A DNA stretch of 64,000 bases from an uncultured Gammaproteobacteria bacterium (GTDB lineage: Bacteria; Pseudomonadota; Gammaproteobacteria; UBA4575), in the NCBI GenBank assembly GCA_951812785.1, contig OX638335.1:1785712-1849711 (forward strand), in the 5' to 3' direction. The notes below the pieces were generated by a model that was not told the DNA's origin, did not search any database, and worked only from the letters and a program-made list of their open reading frames with translations. How positions within the stretch are numbered: the stretch's first letter is position 1; every line of letters starts with the position of its first letter. The position numbers were made by a program, and so were the translations under genes. This document shows, piece after piece, positions 55,286 through 64,000 of this stretch.

Positions 55286-56372
55286 TGTAATAGTTCAGAC
55301 CCGATCTGACAATTAGCAATCCACAAGGGTTGCAAAAGCGAGAGTTACCCGTTTTGATAAAGGTGTTGAAATCTTTAAATCAAACCAAAAAGGCAGGTAA
55401 CTCTCATGCTTCATACTAACAATCCAATCCTTAAACACAAGGCGGGCTTGCTTAACTTAGCAGAAGAACTGGGCAACGTATCTAGCGCCTGTCAAGTCAT
55501 GGGGGTGTCGCGAGACACATTCTATCGTTATCAACAGCGGGTTGAAGAAGGTGGCATTGACTCACGGATTGACAAGAGTCGTAGAACAGCCGATGTTAAA
55601 AACCGTGTGGATGAACCCACAGCACATGCAGGGGTTACGTCAGCGATTGAACAGCCCGCGGTTGGGCAACATCGAAGCAGCAATGAACTCCGTAAGAGAG
55701 GTGTGTTGATCGCTGGTAGCGGTGTGCGTTGCGTTTGGCTGCGCCATACTCTAGAGCACTTCAAGAAACGACTCAAAGCACTCGAAGAAGAAATTGCCAA
55801 GGAGGGCATTATCTTAAGCGATGCACAGATCGCCGCCCTTGAGAAACAGGATGACGAGGCCTGTGGTGAGATTGACACGGCACATCCTGGTGACCTAGGC
55901 CACCTCAAAGGTGTTGGTCGGCTATACCCGCAAACGTTCGTAGACACCTACAGCAAGATCGCCTTCGCAGACCTACTCTTTGATGAGGTGCTACCGTTTT
56001 TTGAAAAGCATGCCTTGCCGATGCTACGTAGTTTAACCGACAGAGGCACAGAATATTGTGGGCGCGTGGAGCATCATGACGATCCGTGATACCTGGCCAT
56101 TAACGACATTGATCACCGCAAACCCATGGCACCTGTGAGCGCTTTGATAAAACCATTCTGAATGAGTTTTATCAAATTACCTTCAGGAAAAAACGGTACT
56201 CAACCATGGAGGATTGACAACAAGATCAAGGCAACATGGGCGGTGGTAGCACACCCATGGACAGGTTAATGGATGGTAAATTGATTTGGGCTGAAAAGAA
56301 TTTAGCTCACATCTAAACTGACAGACTCCTATCAATAACCGGTAACGGTACGATCAGGTCTGGGCTACTACA
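55286..56372 (+). mobile_element. Degenerate IS481-type element, copy B
   Basis: The unit begins TGTAATAGTTCAGACCCGATC (55286) and ends with GATCAGGTCTGGGCTACTACA (56372). Its transposase frame runs 55406-56089 (227 codons), from MLHTNNPILKHKAGLLNLAE through the HTH and part of the rve core. A private deletion removes the residues between SKIAFA and DLLFDEV, and the shared TGA lies at 56087-56089. Beyond it the family motif CERF-KT-LNEFYQ is readable in another frame. It is inverted relative to copies A and C. Confidence 0.85.
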
Positions 56373-56657
56373 ACTATACTGGACATATAAACAGTATAAT
56401 GTACACAGATGGACACCTGTCAATAGTTACTTACTCTTTCCTCTTTTTTTGTTCGCACACGTAATGACATCACTTAAATATTCAGTGACCCGACAAAAGC
56501 CTTACCTAAACTGATATTTGAGCACCTCTTCGCGCGCGCGTACTGCCTCCGTTATTTCCGGTAAATTGCCCCCTAAAATGGCTATCGGTTAGGCATAAAG
56601 CTCTATGTATACAGTGACTTACCAAAAATGACACCTTGGGATTATGACCATCAAAGC
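56373..56657. other. Non-coding gap after IS copy B
   Basis: About 285 bases between the IS and the downstream lipoprotein gene. I find no convincing gene, RNA or terminator in it. It contains CTATACTGGACATATAAACA just after the IS end. Confidence 0.4.
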
Positions 56658-57347
56658 TTAAGGCTGGGCTCGATTGAAATTTGAGACTACTTTGTACCGT
56701 ATAGACTCATTTGTAGCTTCGATAATTTCAATTTTTGCACTTTTGTAGCCAACGATACTTGATAATCCGATGTCATATTCGACATCATTGTTAAATGCAG
56801 GCCTAGCCTGGTTGCCGGAAAACTCCCGATAACTCAGGTTTATCTTGTCTCCAATTCTTCCACTATAGATCAGGGTTTGCTGAAACGAGTCCAGAGTTGA
56901 GGCTTGTTGTTTTGTGTGCTGATAGCTGGTGCGATGTGTGCACGCCTTGTCATTAAGCACGCTCACACCGCAAATCTTTTGCTTATCGTAGTAAGCAATC
57001 ATCACTTGAAAAGGGTCACATAAAAGGCATTTGGTTACTTTTCCTGGTTCTCCATATTGGCTCGGCAGAAAAAAACCATGATCCCCTCCATCACCCCTTT
57101 TAGTGTAATAACCCTTATCAAAGGTGTAGCTACCAAGTAACCCCACAGAAGTCCTTGTCTCAAGAAGAATTGCATCATGTTCAGAGTAAGTCCATTGCCT
57201 TAGCATTGAATCGCCAACATACGCTATATTGACTGTGCCAATAGGGGGCTCACTAATGTCTATCGAAGATGGTAGATAGTTATAGTTAGGTGATACACAC
57301 CCAGCCAATAAAGAAGAAAAAACTAAAAGCCAAATTACTATTTTCAT
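56658..57347 (-). CDS. Lipoprotein of unknown function
   Basis: From ATG at 57347 (AAGGAT eight bases upstream) the product is 229 residues with a lipoprotein signal MKIVIWLLVFSSLLAGC, cysteine 17 acylated. The mature part has no recognised domain. Pairs of cysteines occur in KCLLCDPF and ICGVSVLNDKAC. Upstream methionines to 57419 lack a signal. The gene lies between inverted IS copies B and C, so it may have been carried or trapped there. Its base composition does not look unusual by eye. Confidence 0.7.
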   Translation of the reverse strand: MKIVIWLLVFSSLLAGCVSPNYNYLPSSIDISEPPIGTVNIAYVGDSMLRQWTYSEHDAILLETRTSVGLLGSYTFDKGYYTKRGDGGDHGFFLPSQYGEPGKVTKCLLCDPFQVMIAYYDKQKICGVSVLNDKACTHRTSYQHTKQQASTLDSFQQTLIYSGRIGDKINLSYREFSGNQARPAFNNDVEYDIGLSSIVGYKSAKIEIIEATNESIRYKVVSNFNRAQP

Positions 57348-57506
57348 GTGAAGATCCTTATTAACCATTTTAGATTTAAGCTCAAACCATCGAACCTTAG
57401 GTAGCATTATAGCCATCATCTAATCTTAAAAACCTATAGCCTATGGCTAGATATATAAAAGTCACCAGTTTCTGGTGCAGTAAAACCGCTAAAAACAATC
57501 ATTAAC

Positions 57507-58604
57507 TGTAGTAGCTCAGACCTGATCGTACCGTTACCGGTTATTGATAGGAGTCTGTCAGTTTAGATGTGAGCTAAATTCTTTTCAGCCCAAATCAATT
57601 TACCATCCATTAACCTGTCCATGGGTATTCTACCACCGCCCATGTTGCCTTGATGAGTGCGTTCATTGTGATCAGTTTCTATCCAGTTGTCTTGATCTTT
57701 TGGTCAATCCTCCCTGGTTGAGTACCGTTTTTTCCTGAAGGTAATTTGATAAAACTCATTCAGAATGGTTTTATCAAAGCGTTCACAGATGCCATGGGTT
57801 TGCGGTGATCAATGTCGTTAATGGCCAGGTATCACGGATCGTCATGATGCTCCACGCGCCCACAAGATTCTGTGCCTCTGTCGGTTAAACTACGTAGCAT
57901 CGGCAAGGCATGCTTTTCAAAAAACGGTAGCACCTCATCAAAGAGTAGGTCTGCGGCGGTAATCGGCGTCTTAGTCGTGTAGAGTGCCGCAAAGGCGATC
58001 TTGCTGTAGGTGTCTACGAACGTTTGCTGGTATAGCCGACCAACACCTTTGAGGTGGCCTAGGTCACCAGGATGAGCCGTGTCAATCTCACCACAGGCCT
58101 CGTCATCCTGTTTCTCAAGGGCGGCGAGTCGTTTCTTGAAGTGCTCTAGAGTATGGCGCAGCCAAACGCAACGCACACCGCTACCAGCGATCAACACACC
58201 AGTTCATTGCTGCTTCGATGTTGCCCAACCGCGGGCTGTTCAATCGCTGACGTAACCACTGCATGTGCTGTGGGTTCATCCACACGGTTTTTAACATCGG
58301 CTGTTCTACGACTCTTGTCAATCCGTGAGTCAATGCCACCTTCTTCAACCCGCTGTTGATAACGATAGAATGTGTCTCGCGACACCCCCATGACTTGACA
58401 GGCGCTAGATACGTTGCCCAGTTCTTCTGCTAAGTTGAGCAAGCACGCCTTGTGTTTAAGGATTGGATTGTTAGTATCAAGCATGAGAGTTACCTGCCTT
58501 TTTGATTTGATTTAAAGATTTCAACACCTTTATCAAAACGGGTAACTCTCGCTTTTGCAACCCTTGTGGGCTGCTAATTGTCAGATCGGGTCTGAGCTAT
58601 TACG
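57507..58604 (-). mobile_element. Degenerate IS481-type element, copy C
   Basis: Ends are TGTAGTAGCTCAGACCTGATC (57507) and GATCGGGTCTGAGCTATTACG (58604). A TTAA duplication may flank the unit if one more base is counted at each end. The transposase starts MLDTNNPILKHKACLLNLAE at 58484 and is broken near 58191. A private deletion removes residues between FKKRL and AALEKQDD, and the shared TGA is at 57832-57834. Apart from the deletions it is almost the same as copy A. Confidence 0.85.
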
Positions 58605-58657
58605 GTTAATTCTTTCTGTTTCATTTGTTTAGCATCTTCCAATCTTTTAGACATGAT

Positions 58658-59449
58658 TTAGATCGACTCTTCACAAATAATTGAAATCAAGGAATTTTTA
58701 CTTTCAGGTGTTACTTGAATTGTTTTACGCACATCGCGGAATCCATGGCGCGTCCCCACTATTGTATACGGTCCTGGCCGCAACTGAAGTTCATCTCGGC
58801 TAAACTTTCCCAGGCGCTTCACTTTAAATACAACAACCTCAGTATTATTATCAGACTCTGATATCATTGGAACAGGCGTTGCTGCTATACGCACTAACTG
58901 TTGTAATTCTTTGTGATGCTGTTTAATAATCGAACCAGGAAATTCTAATTTAGCTGTCGACTCAAGCACTTGCTGTGCATTTCTAAGCACCTTAGCTTTA
59001 TATAGCTGATCTGCTGAACTAAGCGCTGTTTTAAGGTTGTTGAGAATTTGCGCCTTTGCGTTACTGTCTTGCAGACCTTTTTTGACGTCTTTATGATTTT
59101 TATTTATTTGTATAATTTTCTTATAGCTTGTTGCTGCTTGCGACCATTGTTGTAGTTGCACAAAGTGCTCGGCTTCAAATAGCAGGCTGGCTATTTTCTC
59201 CTCACGAACAGCAACAGCGACTTTATTTAACCCAAAATTAGGTTCATTTGCTTTTGGTTTTAGTTTTTTTGCATCGTTAAATACTGCGCGTGCATCAGCA
59301 TATTGTCTGTTTTTCAGCTCTTGATAACGATAGAATGTGTCTCGCGACACACCCATGACTTTACAGGCTCTGGATACATTTCCCAGTTCTTCCGCCAGAT
59401 TTAATAGTCCTGCCTTGTGTTTAATGATTAGATTGTTAGTATGAATCAT
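58658..59449 (-). CDS. Chimeric frame: IS481 HTH fused to TPR/PEGA-like tail
   Basis: An uninterrupted 263-codon frame uses the IS start codon. Residues 1-43 are the IS481 N-terminal HTH (ELGNVSRACKVMGVSRDTFYRYQ). From residue 44 (ELKNRQYADARAVFNDAKKL) it is the C-terminal part of the disrupted TPR/PEGA gene, ending at ISIICEESI. Frame continuity across the junction is exact. Whether it is made is unknown; it has lost the membrane helix, so the PEGA-like part would now be cytoplasmic. Confidence 0.45.
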   Translation of the reverse strand: MIHTNNLIIKHKAGLLNLAEELGNVSRACKVMGVSRDTFYRYQELKNRQYADARAVFNDAKKLKPKANEPNFGLNKVAVAVREEKIASLLFEAEHFVQLQQWSQAATSYKKIIQINKNHKDVKKGLQDSNAKAQILNNLKTALSSADQLYKAKVLRNAQQVLESTAKLEFPGSIIKQHHKELQQLVRIAATPVPMISESDNNTEVVVFKVKRLGKFSRDELQLRPGPYTIVGTRHGFRDVRKTIQVTPESKNSLISIICEESI

Positions 59450-59570
59450 GAGAGTTACCTTTCTTTTAGTTTTGACTTAAAGTTCAACACCTTTATCAAA
59501 ACGGGTAACTCTCGCTTTTGCAACCCTTGTGGATTGCTAATTGTCAGATCGAGTCTGAACTAATACAGCT
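59321..59570 (-). mobile_element. Solo IS481-type fragment D inside the TPR/PEGA gene
   Basis: This 250-base piece matches the transposase start side of copies A-C: end GACTCGATCTGACAATTAGC, then the promoter region and MIHTNNLIIKHKAGLLNLAE to FYRYQ (59449-59321). The rest of the element is missing. It has more base differences than the others, so it is probably older. The sequence AGCTG flanks both sides on the minus strand and may be a target duplication or part of the junction. Confidence 0.75.
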
Positions 59571-60202
59571 AATTCAAACTGTTGCACCGCAGCCGACTGG
59601 TCGCCTTGCGAAAGCGCCTGCTCTCCACGTGTTACCGCATGCTCGAACGTAGGCCGAATACGCTGCTGTAAAATCTGTAGCTTATCGATCGTAACTTGAA
59701 AAGATTCTGCTGCCTGCAAGTATTGCTGACGTCGGAAATATTCATCGCCAATTCGACCTTGCTCAACAGCTTCAGAAAATTCTTCTGTTTCCCACTTTTT
59801 TACAGCATGCTTATCTAAATCTGCCTCGAGCTCAATCACCTTCGCAAGTAATTTTTCTGCGCTATAGCACTTCCTGATTGTTCAGACTGAGTTGTACCAA
59901 CTGGCAATTCCGATGTATCAATTGGCTCTTTTTTAGATTTTATTGTTGATTGAGCACTCTTACCTGTGCTGCTGCCTAGCATGCTTTCATCTAAAGCACT
60001 AGGCAGTAAAAAAATGACATACCCTGCTAAAATTAGCAAAACAATAAAACCGATCCATAACCATTTTTTCGCTGACACCGGAGCAGATGAATGAACTGAT
60101 AATTCAGCACTTTGTTTGCTTGGCGTAGAAGCGACCTCAAGCACTTCAATCGCTTCTTTGTTATTTGAGTCAGGCATGGCTCAATAGTGAATTCAAATTT
60201 AC

Positions 60203-61462
60203 CTAAACATCGCTCAATGTTTCATTGCCTACGTTCTCGGGCAGACCTATTTCTTGTTGATAGATTGCTTTTAACAGAGTTTTCCACTGCAAATACTGTT
60301 CGTCAAGCGTGCCTGTTAATTCTTTAGCCTCTACATCAACTTTTATTACCAGTGGTTCAACATCAGCTTGCAGGGATTCACTCAGCTCTACAATGGCTTC
60401 TTTATGTATAACAGCCTCTTCACTTGCGTTGGCCCCACTTGAATATAAAGCAACTCCTCCAATCATCAAACCCTGATCGACATTCTCACCAAGTACCACC
60501 AACACAATACCGCCAACCACTGCGGCTGCACCTAATGCCTTTTTGAATTTTGCTTCGCGCTCTACTTTTCGTTTCTCCAAGGTCTCTATCAAGTAATATT
60601 TGCGCCAATTTCCATAAGTGCCCTGAACTTTGTCGTAATAATTAGCGTAATGCTCGTTAATTGTATCAACAAGAAGGTACTCGCGTTCTCGAATTTTTCG
60701 CACTCGCAATAATGAAGGATCATCTGTCGCTGGCAGGCGTAAAATAGTTGTTTTACCCTGCCTATCTTGAGTAATGTAATCAACATAAAGATCAGTCGCT
60801 AAATTAGCTGCCTATTTAAGCTCGCTAGTATTACGGATAGACGCGAGTCGTTGTCCGTCAATTTTCTTTCGATAAGCATTGATATCGTTAGCGATGCGGT
60901 TATACATGCCTTGATATATTTCCGCCAAATCATTTTCACCTTTTAATTTAGTATAATCTTTACGCGTTACTTTAGTTTGGTAGGTGTTTTCAAACCAAGA
61001 CGTACCCGCTGAATCGGCCACTGCTATTTTTAATTTTAATTTTTCACCAATAGATTCTATAATTTCCCCATCAACAATAACATCAACGATTTCCGACTCC
61101 GACGGCAATACATTCACCGACCTCCAACCACTTGTTTTTTGTATCGTCTCGCGTAAATGGTAAGAAATATAACGAGCCTCTGCTTGGCGAATTTCAAGAC
61201 TGATACTATCGTTTTCTTTTTGCTTCGGACTAATTGCGCCACTCTTTAATACAATGACACCCACGTCTAACAGATTGCTTTTTTGTAACTGGGCTTGTTC
61301 AATCTTGATTTCTTCGTCGGCATCAACTTCTATAGTATCTAAAGATCCACATCCGCTTGTTGTTACGAGCAACAGCATCAACGAAAAATGAATGCAGCTT
61401 AAGGTGAAAGCTGTGCAGCACTTGAACTTTGCTGATTTTTGTATTTTCGATACTCTGTCCAT
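60203..61462 (-). pseudogene. Lipoprotein gene split by an in-frame TAG
   Basis: Codons 1-216 run from ATG 61462 to TAG at 60812-60814. They start with a lipoprotein-like signal ending LLLVTTSGC (Cys38) and include the region LRETIQKTSGWRSVNVLP. Exactly in frame after the TAG are 34 more codons (AANLATDLYVDYITQDRQGK onward), then VRKIREREYLLVDTINEHYANYY to the stop at 60203. The whole would be 418-419 residues, with a hydrophobic segment KALGAAAVVGGIVLVVLG. A nonsense mutation, or read-through, fits better than two genes. The family is not recognised. Confidence 0.7.
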
Positions 61463-61612
61463 AGCTTCTCTTTTATTTCAGGATCTGTTTCTGCTTCAGC
61501 GGCTTCACGTAACTGGCGTGCAATTATATCGTCGTCATCACCATCAGGAACGGTAGACTTCTGCGCGCTAGCCCCCCCAATTAGGTTTAAATTTCAATTT
61601 TATGCCTTCCAT
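61399..61612 (-). pseudogene. Small acidic protein gene with a G7-run frameshift
   Basis: ATG at 61610-61612 reads MEGIKLKFKPNWGG then TAG. With one G fewer in the run (C7 on the plus strand, 61572-61578) the frame becomes NWGASAQKSTVPDGDDDDII, then ARQLREAAEAETDPEIKEKL, and ends TAA at 61399. That would give about 70 residues overlapping the lipoprotein gene start. The helical, acidic tail looks coding. The single base could be a real mutation, a slippage site or an assembly error. Confidence 0.5.
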
Positions 61613-61800
61613 ATGAGAATCGCGAACTGCTTAGCGCGCTATTGATAGACTAACGGCGAAGTAGAAAGTTTGAATACTCTTAATGTATTTAGCTCAAAAA
61701 CTCCGTAAGAGGTATTTAAAACACCTCTCAGCAGCGTAAAATCGTTATTCAAATTTTTGAATTTAACTTCACACAATAAAAAATCAGCTAAAGGCAATTC

Positions 61801-62847
61801 ATGCGCCCCACACATCTATTTTCTGTATTAAACAAAGAATTCCACGGAGCGACTGACGGTCAACATACACCAGTAATGCTATGGGGGCCGCCAGGGGTAG
61901 GTAAGTCACAAATTGTTGAACAAGTAGCCAAGCGCAATGCTGTTCCTATGATTGACATCCGCCTTTCGCAAATGGAACCGAGTGATCTACGCGGCATTCC
62001 GTTTCGTGTTGACACCAGTGTTGAATGGGCAATCCCTTCAATGTTGCCAAATAAAGAACACCATGGGCCTCAAGGAATTTTATTTTTAGATGAAATCACC
62101 TCTGCTGCACCCAGTGTTTCAGCGGCAGCGTACCAACTCATTTTAGATCGCAAGTTAGGTCAATATGAAGTGCCAAATGGTTGGGCTATTTTGGCAGCAG
62201 GTAATCGTCAAGGTGACCGAGGTGTCACTTACACCATGCCGGCACCCTTAGCGAATCGCTTTTCGCATTACGAAGTCGATGTGAATTTAGATGATTGGGT
62301 TGCCTGGGCTTATGAAAACAACATTGATGATCGCATCATTGCCTTTTTACGCTTCAGACCTGATCTTATATTTGAATTTGATGCTGCACAAAATCCGATG
62401 GCATTCCCTTCACCACGCTCATGGGAATTTACCCATCGCGCATTACAAAAATTTATCGACCAAGGCAATGTGTTATTAGAAACATTACAAGCTTGCGTGG
62501 GCCCTGCGGCAGGTGTTGAATTGAATGCGTTTATAACCAACTTAGATTCAATGCCAAACATTGAAGATATTGTGAATGGGAAAGAAGTACCAGTCCCCAC
62601 AGAGATTGATCTCCAATATGCAGTGGCTTCTGCACTCGTTGGACAGGCTATTCGAGTTAACAAGCAGGATGATGCAGCTAAATTGCAAGGAAATATTCTT
62701 ACTTACGCACATAAATTCCCGCAAAAAGAAATGGGTGTCATGATGATTTCTGATATGCACCGTGCCATTGGCGAAAAGATATTTTCATTGCCGGAGTTCT
62801 CTGACTGGGCTGACTCCGTCGCTGACTTAATGCTTTACGAAAACTAA
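61801..62847 (+). CDS. MoxR-type AAA+ ATPase
   Basis: MoxR ATPases act as chaperones that, with VWA-domain partners, mature or activate target protein complexes. The 348-residue product has Walker A GPPGVGKS (29-36), Walker B ILFLDEI (93-99), and the sensor region ILAAGNRQGDRGVTYTMPAPLANRF. The C-terminal lid contains FPSPRSWEFTHRALQKF. A VWA-like gene follows after 13 bases, the usual MoxR-VWA pair. The promoter must lie in the A/T-rich 188 bases upstream. Confidence 0.92.
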   Translation: MRPTHLFSVLNKEFHGATDGQHTPVMLWGPPGVGKSQIVEQVAKRNAVPMIDIRLSQMEPSDLRGIPFRVDTSVEWAIPSMLPNKEHHGPQGILFLDEITSAAPSVSAAAYQLILDRKLGQYEVPNGWAILAAGNRQGDRGVTYTMPAPLANRFSHYEVDVNLDDWVAWAYENNIDDRIIAFLRFRPDLIFEFDAAQNPMAFPSPRSWEFTHRALQKFIDQGNVLLETLQACVGPAAGVELNAFITNLDSMPNIEDIVNGKEVPVPTEIDLQYAVASALVGQAIRVNKQDDAAKLQGNILTYAHKFPQKEMGVMMISDMHRAIGEKIFSLPEFSDWADSVADLMLYEN

Positions 62848-62860
62848 CCAAATACTTGCT

Positions 62861-64000
62861 TTGGACAACAACTCTGTTGAAACAAAACTAGCTGCTGCTC
62901 GTACCCGCCTAATTTTAGATAAACCATTTTTAGGGGCTTTAGTTTTAAGAATGCCACTAGAAATGGGCGACCCTGCTTGGTGCATCACAGCAGCTACAGA
63001 CGCAAAAAAGATTTATTTCAATTACGAATATATCAACCAATTGCATGGTTCAGAAACTCAGTTCGTACTTGCCAAACAAGCATTACATTGTGCACTGTCG
63101 CACTTCTCACGCCGCAATCACCGAATAAAACATCGCTGGGATTTGGCTTGCGAATATGCAGTTAACCCGATACTAGTTGAGGAGGGTTTTACTCCACCAC
63201 CGGACACATTAATTGAAGATAGCTTTACAAGTATGACTGCCGAGGAAATCTACTGCTGCTTGCAGGATAAAGATGATGGCGAAGCCGACAGCCCAGAGAA
63301 TGAAGAACAGGGTAACGAGGAAACTACCGACCCTACTGATAACAAGGATTCTTCAGAATCACAACAAGCGCAAAATGAATGCGACAACGCTCCTGATGAC
63401 CCAGAGTTCAAAGGCAGTCCCCAGCCTGCAACCATGTCACAACAAGAACAAGATAATTTATCTGTGCAATGGCAACAACGCTTGGCTGGTGCCGCTCAAC
63501 AAGCACAGCAAGCAGGCAAATTAAGCGACTCAATGGCTCGCATGGTCGAGTTTATGTTGCAACCAAAATTACCTTGGCGCGCACTACTAGCAAGGCATAT
63601 GACAGCAACAGCAAGAGATGATTACAATTATTCGCGACCATCATCACGTCGCGGCGATCCCTCAATATTTCCAAGTCTACGCAGTTCACAAGTTAATATG
63701 GTAGTTGCAATCGATGTCAGCGGCTCAATCGACGATGAAGAAATGAATAAGTTTCTTTGCGAGGTTGACGCAATTAAGGGACAACTACGCGCACGCATAA
63801 GCTTACTCGCATGCGATACTGAACTAGTAAAAGGTTCGCCCTGGGCATTTGAATCATGGGAAGAGTTTTCTCTACCTAAAACATTGACTGGCGGTGGCGG
63901 CACAGACTTTCGCCCGGTATTTGATTGGGTAGAAAAACAAGATCAAGCTCCCGAATTATTAGTTTACTTCAGCGACTGCATCGGAAAATTCCCAGACTAT
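62861..64000 (+). CDS. VWA-like protein with putative metallopeptidase domain (partial)
   Basis: From TTG at 62861 the frame is open to the window end (380 codons). The N-terminal part LAAARTRLILDKPFLGALVL and ALHCALSHFSRRNHRIKHRW resembles the putative metallopeptidase domain that precedes VWA-like domains in MoxR partners. An acidic low-complexity linker (about 130-175) follows. The VWA-like domain has the metal-site DXSXS as DVSGS (285-289), and GGGGTDFRPVFDW. TTG is chosen because the family begins about there; ATG at 62950 would remove conserved residues. Confidence 0.8.
   Translation, partial: MDNNSVETKLAAARTRLILDKPFLGALVLRMPLEMGDPAWCITAATDAKKIYFNYEYINQLHGSETQFVLAKQALHCALSHFSRRNHRIKHRWDLACEYAVNPILVEEGFTPPPDTLIEDSFTSMTAEEIYCCLQDKDDGEADSPENEEQGNEETTDPTDNKDSSESQQAQNECDNAPDDPEFKGSPQPATMSQQEQDNLSVQWQQRLAGAAQQAQQAGKLSDSMARMVEFMLQPKLPWRALLARHMTATARDDYNYSRPSSRRGDPSIFPSLRSSQVNMVVAIDVSGSIDDEEMNKFLCEVDAIKGQLRARISLLACDTELVKGSPWAFESWEEFSLPKTLTGGGGTDFRPVFDWVEKQDQAPELLVYFSDCIGKFPDY

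Larger units (their letters stand above)
58658..60177 (-). pseudogene. TPR/PEGA-like membrane protein gene, frameshifted and split by an IS fragment
   Basis: Three pieces form one damaged gene. The start (60177) gives an acidic N-terminus, then one membrane helix KKWLWIGFIVLLILAGYVIFLLPS. A frame change near 59860, at a GCGC that looks like a 2-base duplication, leads to AEKLLAKVIELEADLDKHAV and onward to QQFELA. An IS481-type remnant (about 59321-59570) follows. After it come LKNRQYADARAVFND, further TPR-like helices, and a PEGA-like end ELQLRPGPYTIVGTRHGFRD. Intact relatives would be near 500 residues. The last piece remains open from the IS start codon as a chimera (59449 to 58658). Confidence 0.75.

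Noticed and set aside
50729..57834. TGA read as an amino acid because it is shared by three transposase copies
   Set aside because: TGA ends normal genes in the window (for example 43293-43295 and 42007-42009), so a standard code with an inherited mutation is simpler.
60589..60786. 65-codon minus-strand frame inside the split lipoprotein gene
   Set aside because: It is in a different frame from the continuous lipoprotein sequence and looks like chance.

Overview
The window comes from an AT-rich gammaproteobacterial chromosome. The evidence is a complete division and cell-wall (dcw) cluster in gammaproteobacterial order, the rsmI-lpoA-yraN-diaA neighbourhood, and a full sulfur-oxidation type (reverse) dissimilatory sulfite reductase operon with dsrL and dsrEFH. 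A chemolithotrophic sulfur oxidiser, free-living or symbiotic, fits best; the genus cannot be fixed from sequence alone. Several disrupted genes and degenerate IS481-type copies show that parts of this chromosome are eroding. Layout: 1-15.7 kb is the dcw cluster on the minus strand, read mraZ, rsmH, ftsL, ftsI, murE, murF, mraY, murD, ftsW, murG, murC, murB, ddl, ftsQ, ftsA (ftsA runs off the left edge). A good promoter and three MraZ-like boxes lie upstream of mraZ. RNase P RNA (rnpB) follows at about 15.9-16.3 kb. A broken rsmI faces the divergent lpoA-yraN-diaA/gmhA-glcD-like group (17.1-21.4 kb). From 32.8 down to 21.8 kb the minus strand carries dsrABEFHCMKLJOP, which oxidises stored or relayed sulfur to sulfite, passes sulfur through DsrEFH and DsrC, and couples electrons to the DsrMKJOP membrane complex. 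Divergent from dsrA (33.2-35.8 kb) is a compact operon: a TauD-like dioxygenase, a 64-residue protein, a Cas6/Cmx6-like protein with no CRISPR array in the window, a DsrC paralogue that has lost both functional cysteines, and a 67-residue protein. This is the best candidate for an undescribed system. At 36-38.2 kb are a 52-residue acidic ORF with its own ribosome binding site and terminator, apt, a PKHD-type hydroxylase and a conserved small protein. At 38.2-45.7 kb is a beta-oxidation operon (acyl-CoA dehydrogenase, thiolase, hydratase/dehydrogenase, acyl-CoA ligase). At 45.8-50.4 kb are a YiiX-like papain-fold protein, a GNAT enzyme, a prolyl-hydroxylase-like enzyme, an Sfum_1244-like protein and two conserved proteins of unknown function. 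From 50.4 to 61.6 kb the sequence is unstable: three ~1.1 kb IS481-type copies share one nonsense codon and carry private deletions, and a fourth solo fragment is fused to a TPR/PEGA-like gene. Between them are psiE, a cold-shock protein, an RRM protein, a TrpD-like protein lacking the PRPP glycine motif, an RMF-like small protein, a Sel1 protein and a lipoprotein. A lipoprotein gene split by TAG and a small gene broken at a G7 run lie next to a MoxR ATPase and a VWA/metallopeptidase-like gene that runs off the right edge. No tRNA or rRNA genes and no CRISPR array were seen.
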